64,000 nucleotides of DNA from Scylla paramamosain (GCF_035594125.1 NC_087180.1:18976615-19040614); one strand, 5' to 3'; counted from the first letter of the stretch, positions 21,952 through 36,930 are shown. Notes: a model not told the origin generated them from the sequence alone. Translations and numbers: made by a program.

Positions 21952-21954
<3 letters not shown>

Positions 21955-22059
21955 GGTGGGTGGATAGAGAGAAGAGAAAATACTGACACAAATAGGAAAA
22001 GTCTAATAATGTTGTCAGGAAGTGTATACGTGTGTTATCTAGACCATCCCCCCTCTCCC

Positions 22060-22068
<9 letters not shown>

Positions 22069-22114
<46 letters not shown>
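22069..22114. repeat. (CT)n microsatellite
   Basis: 46 bp pure, preceded by CTCCCT units. Confidence 0.97.
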
Positions 22115-22116
<2 letters not shown>

Positions 22117-22254
22117 ATGAGCCTCGTCCCTTGGTTACGAATACACACTTCCATCTTCCTCCGTGAAGGTTTTGCGTTTCTTGAAGGTCTCTCGTACATG
22201 CTGTGGCCTCTTTACTTCACCACCACCACCACTACCACTACCATCCCGCCCATA

Positions 22255-22293
22255 CACCACCACCACCACCACCACCACCACCACCACCACCAC
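22255..22293. repeat. (CAC)n microsatellite
   Basis: 39 bp; a degenerate CAC/ACT run also lies at 22217-22241. Confidence 0.96.
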
Positions 22294-22379
22294 TCACACT
22301 CCCTCCCTCCAGCTACTCGCTCATCTTCCCTTCTCACTTGGCCAATGGTCAATCTTCACTTCCTTTCATCAACTCGCTT

Positions 22380-22740
22380 GGCCTCCTTACATTCCTTTTC
22401 CTCACTCGTTCAGTCTTTTCCTCCTTTCCCTCGTTCTTTTCATCTTATTTTTTTCCCTTTCCCTCACTCGTCCAGCCTCCTTTCCTTCGTCACCTCAATC
22501 CTTACGCCTCCTCTCCTTCTTTCCCTCATTCGTTCAGTCTCCTTCCTTTTCTCCCATCATCTTTTTTGTCTCCTTCGTTCATTTTCACTAGCTCAGCCTT
22601 CCTTCTTTTTTTCTCAATCATTCAGTCTCCTTCCTTTCCTTCCATCACCTTTTCTGTCTCCTTCGCTCATCTCCTTCACTAGCTCAGCCTTCTCCCTTCC
22701 CTTCCCTCAATCGTACAGTCTTCCTTCCCTCCTGCACCAG
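22380..22740. repeat. Degenerate pyrimidine-rich tandem array, period about 60-100 bp
   Basis: Copies of CTCANTCGTTCAGTCTCCTT (N variable) recur near 22405, 22465, 22527, 22616 and 22706. They are interleaved with TCACTAGCTCAGCCTTC twice. The strand has few purines throughout. Confidence 0.7.
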
Positions 22741-22932
22741 TTAAAGCTATGCAATTGGAAGGCTGCTATTACTGCTGCTGCTGCTATTGTTTTGTATTCT
22801 TTATTGTACTATCTTCTTTTTGTCATCTCTTATTCATTTATTTATTTTTTAGTTTGTCTTTTTTTTGTGTACGTAAATTTTACGTAATTTTGAGTAGGTC
22901 AGTGATCGTGTGCTGAGGAAAGGCACATAAAT

Positions 22933-23013
<81 letters not shown>
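22933..23013. repeat. (CT)n microsatellite
   Basis: 81 bp with one TT interruption. Confidence 0.98.
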
Positions 23014-23016
<3 letters not shown>

Positions 23017-23458
23017 AATATTCGCGGAAGTGTCCACCTTCCATCTCCTATCTCCTCCTCCTGCTCCTTCTCCTCCTCCTCCTCACGGTGGCTATTGTCC
23101 TTCGCCTTGTTCTGTCTCGTGTCCTCAGTAATTTTCTTAATGGACACTCTGATCCACCACGACAGCGAGAGAAGAGGAAGGACAGGAAAAGTCATCAGCA
23201 CTCTCCAGCACTCAAGTGGCGGCACATTTCCAGATTACGACGCCTTGTCTTGGATCCCTGCGTGTAAAAATGGTTGAAACGAAGAGCAAGTAAAATGAGG
23301 GAATGTACGTACGAGTGAAGGTTTTATTTTGTGATGCGTTAGGGTTGGTTTGGTGGAGAGATTAGGAGGAGCAGGTCCTTAAGTGTCTTGTGTGTGTCAA
23401 CGTGTGTTTTGAGGTGTTAAGTACAGAAGTGTGTTGTGATCGATGGATGAGCGTCTTA

Positions 23459-23461
<3 letters not shown>

Positions 23462-23535
<74 letters not shown>
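23462..23535. repeat. (CT)n microsatellite
   Basis: 74 bp, pure. Confidence 0.98.
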
Positions 23536-23537
<2 letters not shown>

Positions 23538-23927
23538 GTGCGTATGTGTGTGTACACCCTCACTTGTGTGGCTTATCAACATGGAGGTTGTGGCTACTAT
23601 GAAAAACACGCCACGCTTATCTTTATCACAGCCACTGCCATTACTACCACCACTACCACCACTACTACCACTACTATCGCTGTTACTATTACTGGCAAGC
23701 CCTGGGTAATTGCAGATAAAGAGCCCTGCGCCAAATTAACGTACCAGACACAACATATACAGGAATGTTTGCGTGTGTTGGAAAAAAAAAAAATAGGAAA
23801 AGTTGTGAAAAAACGAAGCACTGACGTAACACTTGTTTGATACACGCATATATATATAGTTTTTTTTTACTATATCCCGTGGTACTGCAAATAAACGCTA
23901 CATACGTTCATACATACATACGCACAC

Positions 23928-23993
23928 AGACACACACACACACACACACACGAATAAAAAAAACAGACTCCTCTCTCTCTCTCTCTCTCTCTA
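23928..23993. repeat. (CA)n then (CT)n, two short arrays
   Basis: CA for about 24 bp, a 20-bp A-rich spacer, then CT for about 23 bp. Confidence 0.92.
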
Positions 23994-24254
23994 ATGGGAA
24001 AATATTGTGTTAATCAGATATAAAACAAAACTAAAACGCTCGGATACAAATGTGTGTATGTGTGTATGTTTTTTTAGGTCATCTGGTTCGAGTTCACACA
24101 GCGACGCGTTCATGATACAAAAGCCGTAACGAAGCCGCGCCACGTGTGTCATACATACAAAAGACTCATAAAACACGTAGAGTATTGAGCGAGAACCTCC
24201 CTTACGCTCCACCGACACCGCAAAAAGATGACATGAAAGGCGAAATTCAAGTTG

Positions 24255-24660
24255 TATTTCACATTTTCTTTATTTTATAACCACTTCGAAATGTACGGAG
24301 CTGAATTTTAGGTGTAGAAATTATCCACTGGGTGAAAAATAAGGAAAAATAATCAATGAACGGTAAATTTTCCTGTTTTCTTATTCATTTTGTAATCACT
24401 TCACATTTTTCAGATTTCTTTTTGGGGTATAGAAAAGAAATAGTTAACGGTAACTCAATATATTTTTTTTCCTTCATTTAAATTTCATAATCTTCACTTA
24501 AGCGTCGACTTGTGTATCTGATTTAAATACAGTCCATTCCCAATACGCCATCTGATAAACAATACTTTTGTCTCTATTTTTCTTACTTTAATCCTTTTTT
24601 GCGCTTCAATTTCAGGCACAAAAAATTTATAATAGCCAAACACTAAGCCAATGAGAGATA
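24255..24660. repeat. Very degenerate AT-rich tandem array, period about 90-115 bp
   Basis: Four starts of the type TTTTCTTATTCATTTTGTAATCACTTCA occur near 24260, 24373, 24465 and 24571 (given in shortened consensus; only blocks match). An old decayed array. Confidence 0.45.
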
Positions 24661-25230
24661 AACGTGTCAACTTTTCTCAATTTCTCTGCCACTTTACCCT
24701 TGATATTTTCTCCCCACGATAGGCGGACTTAAATTCACGGGAGCAGCGTTTGGTTGGTGTCTGGAGTGCGATCATTACTTTCACAGGAGCGGCATTTGTC
24801 AAGTGTCGCTTCTGCCTTCCAGTGTATTTATGGGGATTGCCTTGCTTCTTTATAATGAAAAGGAGTTTAATTTGTTAGTTAAATTGCCGTTTCTATCACC
24901 GTAGAGTTTGTTTTATTGGTGTTTATAGTGTCTTCTTTACTGCCCATTAGCAAAACATTTATAGCGGTAACTATGAGTGAAAAAATAAGAAAATGAAGAG
25001 TTAGTTGAGTAATCACTGTCAGATTCATAGTTTAATTGTTTATTACAGTGATTTTTTTATTACTTTCAGTACATATTAAAGCCATGACCTTTGTGTCTTT
25101 GTAACATGAAAATAACTAAATAAAAAGTTAAACCGTCAGTATTATACCAATAGATCTTTATTATGTTAGTATTCTTTATGTTGATTTTTCCTTTCCTCTC
25201 TGTCTATCTCGGTGTCTGTCTCTGTCTCTC
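24661..25230. other. AT-rich spacer
   Basis: No recognisable gene, RNA or element, apart from a weak internal echo of GGAGC-GC-TTTG at 24743 and 24787. Confidence 0.5.
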
Positions 25231-25316
25231 TCCCTGTCCCTTACAATTTTTCTTTACCCTTTCCCTTGCACTCTCACTCTCTCCCCGTTCCTTCCTGCAG
25301 CACTCCGTCTTTCCCG
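25231..25316 (+). repeat. 86-bp duplicated segment, copy 1
   Basis: Near-identical (about 83/86) to 26232-26317, in the same orientation, 1001 bp apart. It runs from TCCCTGTCCCTTACAATTTT to GCACTCCGTCTTTCCC. Confidence 0.9.
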
Positions 25317-25620
25317 GGGATTTCCGACAAGCACTTCTCCTCAGCAATCTGTCTTCCAGCTTCTCTATCTTCCCTTGCGTCAATTTCTTTCCGTGTCGAT
25401 GCAGCACGCGCCACCCTGCATGATACACGTCCATCTCTCATTCCTGACCTCCACCCGCCCCCTGCCCTCCCTCCCCTCACAGAAAGAAGAAGTAATCGAG
25501 AGGAAGACGAATGAAAGGTTTAAAAAATACATGCATGGGTTATCTGAAATTCGCTACCTGACTTTATAGAAATACACTGGGAATCTCTCGCTTGAAAATT
25601 TAAGTAGCGAAGATGAATGT

Positions 25621-25686
25621 TCCTCCTCCTCCTCCTCCTCCTCCTCCTCCTCCTCCTCCTCCTCCTCCTCCTCCTCCTCCTCCTCC
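25621..25686. repeat. (CTC)n microsatellite
   Basis: 66 bp, pure. Confidence 0.98.
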
Positions 25687-25765
25687 AAGAAGACGCAGCA
25701 CACGACAGCGCTTTTTAAAATACATTCATTTCGTTTCCGTCGATGGGAAAAGAAATTTAGGCACA

Positions 25766-25917
<152 letters not shown>

Positions 25918-26062
25918 CGTCAAAGGTCATTACGAGTCAAGACTCAAGGAAAGGGGAAAGTCGCCGTGAGCACAAAGGGAAGTGGGAATCTAGGGGCCAA
26001 AGGGACCTATTACGGCCTCTTTTGACGCCATTTTTACCTCTCACTCACTCCCATTCTCACTC

Positions 26063-26065
<3 letters not shown>

Positions 26066-26119
<54 letters not shown>
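26066..26119. repeat. (CT)n microsatellite
   Basis: 54 bp, grading in from CTCACT hexamers. Confidence 0.97.
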
Positions 26120-26121
<2 letters not shown>

Positions 26122-26231
26122 AACACATCTCATACCACACCCTAATGAATAAACCCAATAAAACTTGAATACAACTCTCTGAAAACAAGTAAACAAACCC
26201 ATTAATATCCCAATACTAACTGATATGAACT

Positions 26232-26317
26232 TCCCTGTCCCTTACAATTTTTCTTTACCCTTTCCCTTACGCTCTCACTCTCTCCCCGTTCCTTCCTGCA
26301 GCACTCAGTCTTTCCCG
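26232..26317 (+). repeat. 86-bp duplicated segment, copy 2
   Basis: Second copy of 25231-25316. The differences seen are two bases in TTACGCTCTC (TTGCACTCTC in copy 1) and CAGT for CCGT. Confidence 0.9.
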
Positions 26318-26663
26318 ACATCACACCACGAAACATGCATTTAGCGGAGAGAAAAACTGTATGAACAAAGCATACACTAATTATTTCCCTTGCTGCAAGT
26401 TAACGAAAGGAAATCACTCTTGCCAAACACGTGTCTGATGTTCCTGCTGCCCGCCTCACCTCGACCGATTCATGGGAGAGAGAGAGAAAGAAGGAAGGGA
26501 CGAAGAGAAAAATGAAAGAGGGAACAGATAAATGGAGGGAAGAAAAAGTACAGTGGGAGGAAGCTCGTCAAAGAGAATAGATCAAAGCGAGAGAAAAGAG
26601 AAAAGGGAGAGAGAAAGAGAGAGAAAGAGAATCACAGTGCGGAGAAAGAGTATGAGTAAGAGC

Positions 26664-26720
26664 AGGAGGAGGAGGAGGAGGAGGAGGAGGAGGAGGAGGA
26701 GGAGGAGGAGGAGGAGGAGG
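26664..26720. repeat. (GGA)n microsatellite
   Basis: 57 bp, pure. Confidence 0.98.
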
Positions 26721-27317
26721 AAAGATGAGAGGTCAGGTTGTGTTACAGCATCTGTGAATGTATATATTTAGTCATTAGCATCACCGAGACGCAAGAGGAG
26801 GAGGAGGAGGCGGAGGAGGAGCAAGCAGAGTAGACGTGGAATGGAAGAGAAATAAAAATGAGAAGCAGGTGAAAAGGAAGACCTAAAAAACACAGAAGAG
26901 GTAAGAACAAAGGAAAGTCAGGAATAAACACGGAGGAAGGAAGAAAAGAAGAGTTCAGGGAGAGTACAAAATAAAGAATGAATAAGCCAAAAGCAAGAGG
27001 CGATGTTGAGCAAATAACCGCAAGAAAAAGGAGAGAAATAAAAGAAAAGGAAGAGAAAAAGAGAAACACGAAAAAAAAGGCTAAGAAGAAGTTCGACAAG
27101 AAATATTGGAAAAAAAAGGCGACAACGAAGAAAAAAACGAAGATAAAGAAGAGAAAAGATACGAAAAGAAAAAAAGAGATGAAGAAGACAGGGAGAAAAA
27201 GAAAAAAAAGTGCAAAAAAAAAAAGGAAAAAAACAACGAAAAAAGCAAAACCTGAAAGCGAAGAAGAAAAAAAGCACGAATAAAAAAAACATAGCAAAAT
27301 CAGAGGCAGAAGAAACA
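26721..27317 (+). other. Purine-rich tract
   Basis: About 600 bp that is mostly A and G on the plus strand, ending in a (GGA)n array. Its lysine-rich open frames are composition artefacts. Confidence 0.7.
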
Positions 27318-27441
27318 GGGAGGAGGAGGAGGAGGAGGAGGAGGAGGAGGAGGAGGAGGAGGAGGAGGAGGAGGAGGAGGAGGAGGAGGAGGAGGAGGAG
27401 GAGGAGGAGGAGGAGGAGAAGGGAGGAGGAGGAGGAGGAGG
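27318..27441. repeat. (GGA)n microsatellite, longest trinucleotide array
   Basis: 124 bp with one AAGGG interruption at about 27419-27423. Confidence 0.98.
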
Positions 27442-28479
27442 CCAGCGTCCCAGGGGTAGTCGTTAGCGTGTGAGAGTATTCTGGGTGGCGTGTGTCAACA
27501 GGCCCACCACTTGCGTGCAGCGGACCGCGAGCACCGTTCAGCCCGCCGCCGGCCACTTCTTCCCTCCCTGAAAGCTTCTCATAAATAAGAGAGTAGCCGC
27601 CCACCCTGCCCTTCCCTACCCCATCCAGCCCCGCAAAGCCCCACGCAGACCCGCCCATGCCACGCCAAGCACTTCACCCTCGCCCTCTCTGCCCAACATC
27701 TACGTAATGAGTGGTTACCTGGGGAGATGGGCAAGGAAGGCATGGATCGGTTCCTCAGGGATTCGAACCAAGGTGCGTACGTGTATCAGAAAAGTGTTAT
27801 CCCGGAGTTCAAGGCAAAGGGTTCTTAAGAAATGGTCGTCTTTCACTCTCGTTATGAATGGCTGGGGTGAAATGTGTGTGCTGGGAAGATGTAAACTGGT
27901 ACCGCGTCGATGATGGAAGCGGCGGTCACTCACTCACCTGATGATGTTTTGCTCAAGTCCTCCACACGGATTTCTTTGACAGTGACAAGCGGGAATGAAA
28001 TGTGCGGTTAGGAAGTAGTTTCATAAAGACTCGTTACTTTTCAATGGTATAATCGCACACTCACCCACGCTCCTACTCTGCGCTACACAATTCACTTGGG
28101 CGTATGAATATATAAGCGTATGAATAAATAAGAAAGCGTATGAATATATAAGAAAGCTTTAAATCTCAGGAGAATGGCAACTTCCAGCATTAGATCTCAT
28201 TTCGACTCTCCCTCTCTGTATACATAATTGTGAAGGACGCTTATAAACTAAACCTAACGATGGCTAATTACCAGTTAACCTTTCTGACGCCGTTGTTCCA
28301 AAACAGAAGCTGAAGTGTTTATCTTTATCCATTAGCATTGAAAGATACTCTAGAAACGTCCATCAACATTACACACAAAGAGTTCCCCTTCCTCTCTCTT
28401 CCTGTCTAAATGTGGCAGCTCCATCACACACTCCCAACCTTTGAAAATGTGCACTTGATCTGTCTCAGGCCGTGTCTTG

Positions 28480-28763
28480 ACCTAACCTAACCTGACCAAA
28501 TCTAATCTAACCTAAACTAAAGCAATCTAACCTAATTTAACCTTACCTAGCCTGACATAAGCTGACCTAATCTAATCTAACGTAACGTAACCTAACCTAA
28601 CCTGACCAGACCTATGCTAACCTAAAGCAATCTAACCTAATTTAACCTAACCTAACTTAACCTAGCCTAACCTAACCTAACCAACCTAAGCCAACCTCAC
28701 CTGACCTAACCTAACGTAACCTAACCTAAGCTAACCTAACGTAACCTAACCTAATTAACTTAC
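28480..28763 (-). repeat. Interstitial telomere-type (CCTAA/TTAGG)n block
   Basis: About 280 bp of degenerate CCTAA pentamers with CTGACC, CTAATC and CGTAACC variants. TTAGG is the ancestral arthropod telomere repeat. An internal duplication of about 118 bp (CTAAAGCAATCTAACCTAAT occurs twice) shows later growth by segmental tandem duplication. Confidence 0.85.
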
Positions 28764-28890
28764 CTCAGGGCACCGGGGAACGAGGTCTGATACGAGCATT
28801 TGACGTAATTTGGCTTGAATGTGTACTCTGTCCCATCAGGAGCAAGGTGGTTTTAAAATGTAGCGAGGATCTCTTGGTCTGTATTCCTTG

Positions 28891-29043
<153 letters not shown>

Positions 29044-29162
29044 CTTACACAAGGGAGGTGAGAACAACGCGTGCGGAAAGACAGGTGACAGGTGCGGTTC
29101 AGCAAGTGTGTAGCAAGTCACCTGTCATGTTAATTATGCGACGCTGTATTTGGTGGGACGTG

Positions 29163-29267
<105 letters not shown>

Positions 29268-29465
29268 CAGGGGCTCACCACACACGCATAATTCAGGCCT
29301 TGGCGGGGCGAGTGGCGAGACATAATACTAAGCCTGTTATCAGTTTCCCTTATGAGAACAATAACAATAACAATAACGGTTATTCCTTCCTGCCCACAAA
29401 TACGCGGCGCCACGTCCTGTCCTCGCCACCTTGAAAATACACGCCAAATTTTACCTTTTAAGACA

Positions 29466-29763
29466 TTGTTCCCCATATTTTTCCAGCACGTGACCCCTTT
29501 CGGTATTACCAGACCTACAATGACCCGTCCGCTTTTATAACCCTTCTAAAAACGCATTAATTTCAATGGCGCAGACACATTTAACAGATTAATCACAACA
29601 GAGAGCAATAAAAGTTAGTTTATTAATGTTTATCAATGTTAATCATGTATTTCAATGAGAAAGATATATTTCATTTTTCATACAAGTTGAACCCTCCATG
29701 ACCCCCAGATAAAGGTTCATGACCTCTTTGGGGTCACACGTCATAGGCACGTCATGGTTTGGG
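29466..29763. mobile_element. Possible hAT-type MITE remnant
   Basis: The left part has CACGTGACCCCTTTCGG and AATGACCCG. The right part, reverse-complemented, has GACGTGTGACCCCAAAGAGG and ATGACGTG. Opposed 'CACG.GACCCC' motifs about 250 bp apart are typical of hAT-derived MITEs as I recall them. The terminal bases and an 8-bp target duplication could not be fixed. Confidence 0.35.
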
Positions 29764-29795
29764 TACGTGCGCATCGGCAGTCCTGCTCAGCTGTC

Positions 29796-29838
29796 ACACA
29801 CACACACACACACACATACACACACACACACACACACA
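29796..29838. repeat. (CA)n microsatellite
   Basis: 43 bp with one TA interruption. Confidence 0.96.
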
Positions 29839-30033
29839 ACATGACTGCCCAACACCTCACTAAGCGTCACGAAGAAATTTGCAAGTCAGATCAATTGACA
29901 CCTGCATGACAGCACACCCTCTGACCACCGTTTTCATCATTCCGGGAAGCAAACCGTCACTGTGGCAGGCGGCGGCCTCTCCCCCTCTTTCTAAACTTAA
30001 GAGGATCACCACGCGCCTTTAATGAAGTGCACA

Positions 30034-30325
30034 AAGGGAAGGAAAAAACTGAAGATCTTAAGTCAATAAAAAGGAGGACAGTTTAAGATGCGAAGAGAAA
30101 GGAAAAGGGAAATTTAACGTGGTAAATCGATGAAAAGAAGGGAAATTTAAGATATGAAGTCAAAGGAAAAGGGAAAATTGAACATGCTTACTCATTGTAA
30201 AGAAGGGAATTTTACGATACGAAGGGAAGAGAAAAGTGAAATTCAACTTGTTATATCTATGGAAAGGAGGAAAATTTAAGATGAAAAGTCAAAAGAAAGA
30301 GGCAAAATCAAGGTCCTACGTTAAA
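30034..30325. repeat. Five-copy degenerate minisatellite, period about 65 bp
   Basis: AAAGGAAAAGGGAAATT-type starts at about 30034, 30095, 30161, 30226 and 30290, each followed by GGAAATTTAAGAT-like blocks. Confidence 0.8.
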
Positions 30326-30652
30326 GAATAAACAAAATATGGGAAAAACTTAGTGATTTGTAATAAAAAGTCACGTGGAAGGGAAAATGTAGAGCAGAAA
30401 TCACAAAGCGAAAGAACAAGTAATGAAAAATGCATGAATATTCTACGATAAGTCCACGATAGAATGAAAATTTAAAAAAAAAGTGAAATGCAATAATAAA
30501 AACAAAAAGATGACATACAGAAGTGGAGACGAATAAATACACCAAAAAAATAAATAATAAATAAATAAATAAATAAATAAAGTAAAAGAGTTGAATAAAT
30601 TACACTAACGAAAAATATGAAAGAAATAAAATATAACACGACAGCAAAAATA

Positions 30653-30654
<2 letters not shown>

Positions 30655-30683
<29 letters not shown>
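30655..30683. repeat. (CA)n microsatellite
   Basis: 29 bp in an A-rich context. Confidence 0.95.
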
Positions 30684-30991
30684 ACGAATAAAAAAAAAAA
30701 AGGAAAGAAAAATCACCGTTACGTTAAAAAATAAAATAAACAAAAAATAAATAAAAGAATTAAAAAAATAAACGACAGAAATAACAATAATAATAATTAA
30801 AAAAAACAGTAAATCCGATGCAGAATTCGCAAATGGAGATAAAAATTTAAATACATCAAAGTTTAGCGGTAAGTCAGCGGCAAGGAGAGGAGGTGACGAT
30901 AAAAGGCGGCGGGAGAAATTTGCACCAACATACAACTTCGGGGTATTTTTCTGACGTGCCGGAGTCTCAAAATATGGTTGTCATCAATACC

Positions 30992-31058
30992 GAGGAGGAG
31001 GAGGAGGAGGAGGAGGAGGAGGAGGAGGAGGAGGAGGAGGAGGAGGAGGAGGAGGAGG
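30992..31058. repeat. (GGA)n microsatellite
   Basis: 67 bp, pure. Confidence 0.98.
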
Positions 31059-31148
31059 CTGGAGAAGTGTTACAGGTGACACACTAAAAATACACTATCT
31101 TTTGTTTGTTTGTTTACTTACACACACGTCCTCTCTCCCTCTCCCTCA

Positions 31149-31150
<2 letters not shown>

Positions 31151-31192
<42 letters not shown>
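31151..31192. repeat. (CA)n microsatellite
   Basis: 42 bp, pure. Confidence 0.97.
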
Positions 31193-31195
<3 letters not shown>

Positions 31196-31462
31196 CCTCC
31201 TTCCAAACAAAACACAAACAAACAAAGAACAATAACACACCAACACCTAAAAATAAGAACACAAACAAACACATACACAAATAAAGTGCAACCAGATTTA
31301 CAAAACGAAGGAGAACGGTGATACAGCAAATAGTCCTCCTATAAATACAGTTTTCAATAGTCCTCTGAGGGGCCATTCAGACCCGACTGTGAACCGGGCG
31401 ATCGCTACAAATCACCGCGGACATCTATCACGCTAAGGGGGGTAGAGAGAGACGGGGATGGG

Positions 31463-31607
<145 letters not shown>

Positions 31608-31674
31608 TTCTGTGCTACGCTTGACTTTAGAGTTTACGAAAAGTGAAGATTTTTTTCATGCTTAGAAAAAGGAC

Positions 31675-31749
31675 GAGGAGGAGGAGGAGGAGGAGGAGGA
31701 GGAGGAGGAGGAGGAGGAGGAGGAGGAGGAGGAGGAGGAGGAGGAGGAG
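31675..31749. repeat. (GGA)n microsatellite
   Basis: 75 bp, followed by about 180 bp of purine-rich sequence. Confidence 0.98.
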
Positions 31750-32646
31750 AAAGTAGAAGACATGAAGAAAAGGAAAAAGAATGAGGAAGAAACAATGGGA
31801 GATCTAGAAAACGACAAAACTGAAAAGAAAAAAAAGACGTAGGAAGAAAAGAAGGAGAAGAAGATTAAAACGACACAAGAGAGGAGAAGAACAAGAACAA
31901 CAACAAGAACAAGAAGAGGACGAGTAGGAGTAGGAGGAGAAGGCAGCCGCGGAGTGCTTCAAGGTTTTAACGACACCCGGGAATTGATGACAGGACGCGC
32001 GAGGTCTTGAAAGCGTTTTGCTGCCTCCCCGCCAACGCCAAATGTTTATAAAGCTTCCCGGCAGACACTGAGGCATTGACGACACTCCCACTCAATGCAA
32101 CGCTTCCTCCCCAACGAAGATACATACACGGGTACTCTGCGTGGAAAAGTATCATTGAGTATTTCAGGTTTTTCTTGTAATATTGCTATTTTTAAGATCA
32201 TAAGGGCATAAGGGGAGATGCAAGAACACAAGTGATCTGCTCTTAATTCTGTATTTTTGTTTACATGTTTGTGTTTGTGTTTGTTATTTTTATTGTAGTA
32301 TATCAGGTGGGTATTTCTTGTGCTGTTTTTTTTTTTTCTATCTTGATTTTGGTTTCTATTTTTGTGTTTCTAGTTGTTATTTTTGTAGTATGATTATTTG
32401 CGGACGTGTTTTCTGCGATGTTTGTGTTTTTTTAGTATTATTTAAGTGTTACTATGATGCTGTTTTATAAAAGGTAGCAATACAGAACACAACAACACGT
32501 ACGTGGTAAGCTAAGTCAAATTTCTTGATATAATTTAAGGAAAATATACACGCGGTTTATGGGGAATTTAACAGGAAAAAAAACAGACATTACATAAACG
32601 CACGAACATATTTCACAGTGATAGAAAAACAAACATAACTTGAACA

Positions 32647-32750
<104 letters not shown>

Positions 32751-32942
32751 GTGTCGGCATATTAATTAGACCAACAACAGGTGAAATTCCGCATAACCCA
32801 CATTCTACCTTTGAAATGTCCTTAATACCACAACAACACCGTAAGCCGCATACAGGCGGGAAGCGGCCTAGGACAGAAGCAACAAGACCAAAATAGACCA
32901 GAAACAAGACCAGAAGGGCCCACAGTACCTCACCGATGGACA

Positions 32943-33048
32943 AATAGATAGATAGACAGATAGATATATAGATAGACGGACAGACAGACAGATAGATAGA
33001 CATACAGGTACGTAGACAGGTAGATAAGTAGGTAGACAAATAGACACA
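32943..33048. repeat. GATA/GACA-type tetranucleotide tract
   Basis: Mixed ATAG and ACAG units with single-base drift. GATA/GACA arrays are often polymorphic. Confidence 0.85.
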
Positions 33049-33462
33049 CACACACACACACAGACACACACAGTCACCCAAGGAATGCCACTCAAGTAAC
33101 CTTCAGCTTATCAAACCCCGGCGAGGAAGCAAGAACAGACGAGGAGAGGATGACGAAGGCAAGGACGCGAGAGGGGAAGAGGAGGAGGAAGACGAGGAGG
33201 AGGTACAGTAGGGGTGATGGATGCATGGCTAGGTGTGTTAAGGCGGCCCCGGGTCACCCACGCACCGGGACAGCCACCAACCAACCTCACCCTGGGATTT
33301 ATGGGCCAAATACATCACCGTAATTTACTGAGCTTGAGAAAAAGTGCGCCACATATTTCCCTGCAAAGCCTGAGCTGAACGCCTCTAGGAAGGAACGGAG
33401 GAAGAAGGGCGTCGCGAAACACACTCCCATCTGAGCTTGACTAAACACTGGGTATTGGTGCG

Positions 33463-33661
<199 letters not shown>

Positions 33662-33769
33662 GGTGTAGTATAAGAAGGGGTTAGGTTAGCTTAGGAGGGA
33701 AAGAGAGATAACAGCAGAAAAGAAATAAAAGAAAACGGATGATACACAGTTAAGGAAAAGAGAATTAGG

Positions 33770-33773
<4 letters not shown>

Positions 33774-33857
<84 letters not shown>
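33774..33857. repeat. (GA)n microsatellite
   Basis: 84 bp, pure, 115 bp after the 194-bp array and in the same orientation. Confidence 0.98.
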
Positions 33858-33861
<4 letters not shown>

Positions 33862-33910
33862 ATAATGGGAAAAGGAAAAAGGCAAGGGAACAGATGACGA
33901 ATACGAAGAC

Positions 33911-33961
33911 CACCACCACCACCACCACCACCGCTGCCACCACCACCACCACCACCGCCAT
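33911..33961. repeat. (CAC)n microsatellite
   Basis: 51 bp with GCTGCCAC interruption. Confidence 0.94.
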
Positions 33962-34120
33962 CAAGGTCACTCTCCGGCCTCTGAAGTTTCGACGATTTAC
34001 GAGATAATGACTCTGGCGATGGACGTCCCAGAGCAGGTCCTCCCGTGAAATTTAGGGAATCATTTTCCTCTCAATTATCGTTTTTTACCCTTTCTTCGGA
34101 CAGTCATGGGAGGAAGGGAG

Positions 34121-34162
34121 GGTGGTGGTGGTGGTGGTGGTGGTGGTGGTGGTGGTGGTGGT
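34121..34162. repeat. (GGT)n microsatellite
   Basis: 42 bp, pure; inverted relative to the CAC array at 33911. Confidence 0.97.
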
Positions 34163-34236
34163 AAGGAAGGTCATAGAAGTCATTGCGGAAGAAGGAAGAA
34201 CGGAAGGAGGAAGAGGTGGTGATAGTAGTAATCGTT

Positions 34237-34270
34237 GAGGAGGAGGAGGAGGAGGAGGAGGAGGAGGAGG
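34237..34270. repeat. (GGA)n microsatellite
   Basis: 34 bp, pure. Confidence 0.96.
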
Positions 34271-34352
34271 CGAAAGGAAGACCACAGAGAAGGAAAATGA
34301 AGACTCGAGGAAGAGAAAGAATGAAAAGAGGAGAAAAGACGCATGAAACGAG

Positions 34353-34355
<3 letters not shown>

Positions 34356-34424
<69 letters not shown>
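34356..34424. repeat. (GA)n microsatellite
   Basis: 69 bp, pure. Confidence 0.98.
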
Positions 34425-34425
<1 letters not shown>

Positions 34426-34516
34426 ATATCAGCCGTTCAAGAATATTATGTGATGCTGATCGGGCTATTGGTGAGACCGTTAGAAGGCGATGAGAGGAGA
34501 GGAAAGAGACGATAAG

Positions 34517-36490
<1,974 letters not shown>

Positions 36491-36491
36491 G

Positions 36492-36593
<102 letters not shown>

Positions 36594-36639
36594 CTTTCCT
36601 TTTCTTTCTAATCTCAACTCTTTTCCTCCCTCATCACTC

Positions 36640-36930
36640 CACCTCTCCTCCTTCCCTTCCTTCCTTCCTGCCCGACTTCCTCCTCCTCCTCCTCCTCCTC
36701 CTCCTCCTTGCTTCCTTCCATTCCATACTACACTTGACCTGCGTTTCCTATCTGCACTCCTTCCTTCCTTCCTTCCTTCCTTCACCTCTCCTCCTTCCCT
36801 TCCTTCCTGCCCGACTTCCTCCTCCTCCTCCTCCTCCTCCTCCTCCTCCTCCTCCTCCTCCTTGCTTCCTTCCATTCCATACTACACTTGACCTGCGTTT
36901 CCTATCTGCACTCCTTCCTTCCTTCCTTCC

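Noticed and set aside
21916..22887. 323-codon plus-strand open frame
   Set aside because: It runs through (GT)n, (CT)n, (CAC)n and a pyrimidine-rich tandem array; repeat translation only.
26978..27283. Lysine-rich plus-strand frame resembling a nuclear basic protein
   Set aside because: A/G-only composition explains it; no motif beyond K, E and R runs.
26918..27658. 246-codon minus-strand open frame
   Set aside because: It crosses the (GGA)n array and a purine-rich tract; poly-leucine artefact.
27755..27770. tRNA B-box-like GGTTCGAATCC on the minus strand (tRNA or SINE head)
   Set aside because: The flanking bases do not form a T-stem, no A box was found at the right distance, and no second copy occurs in the window.
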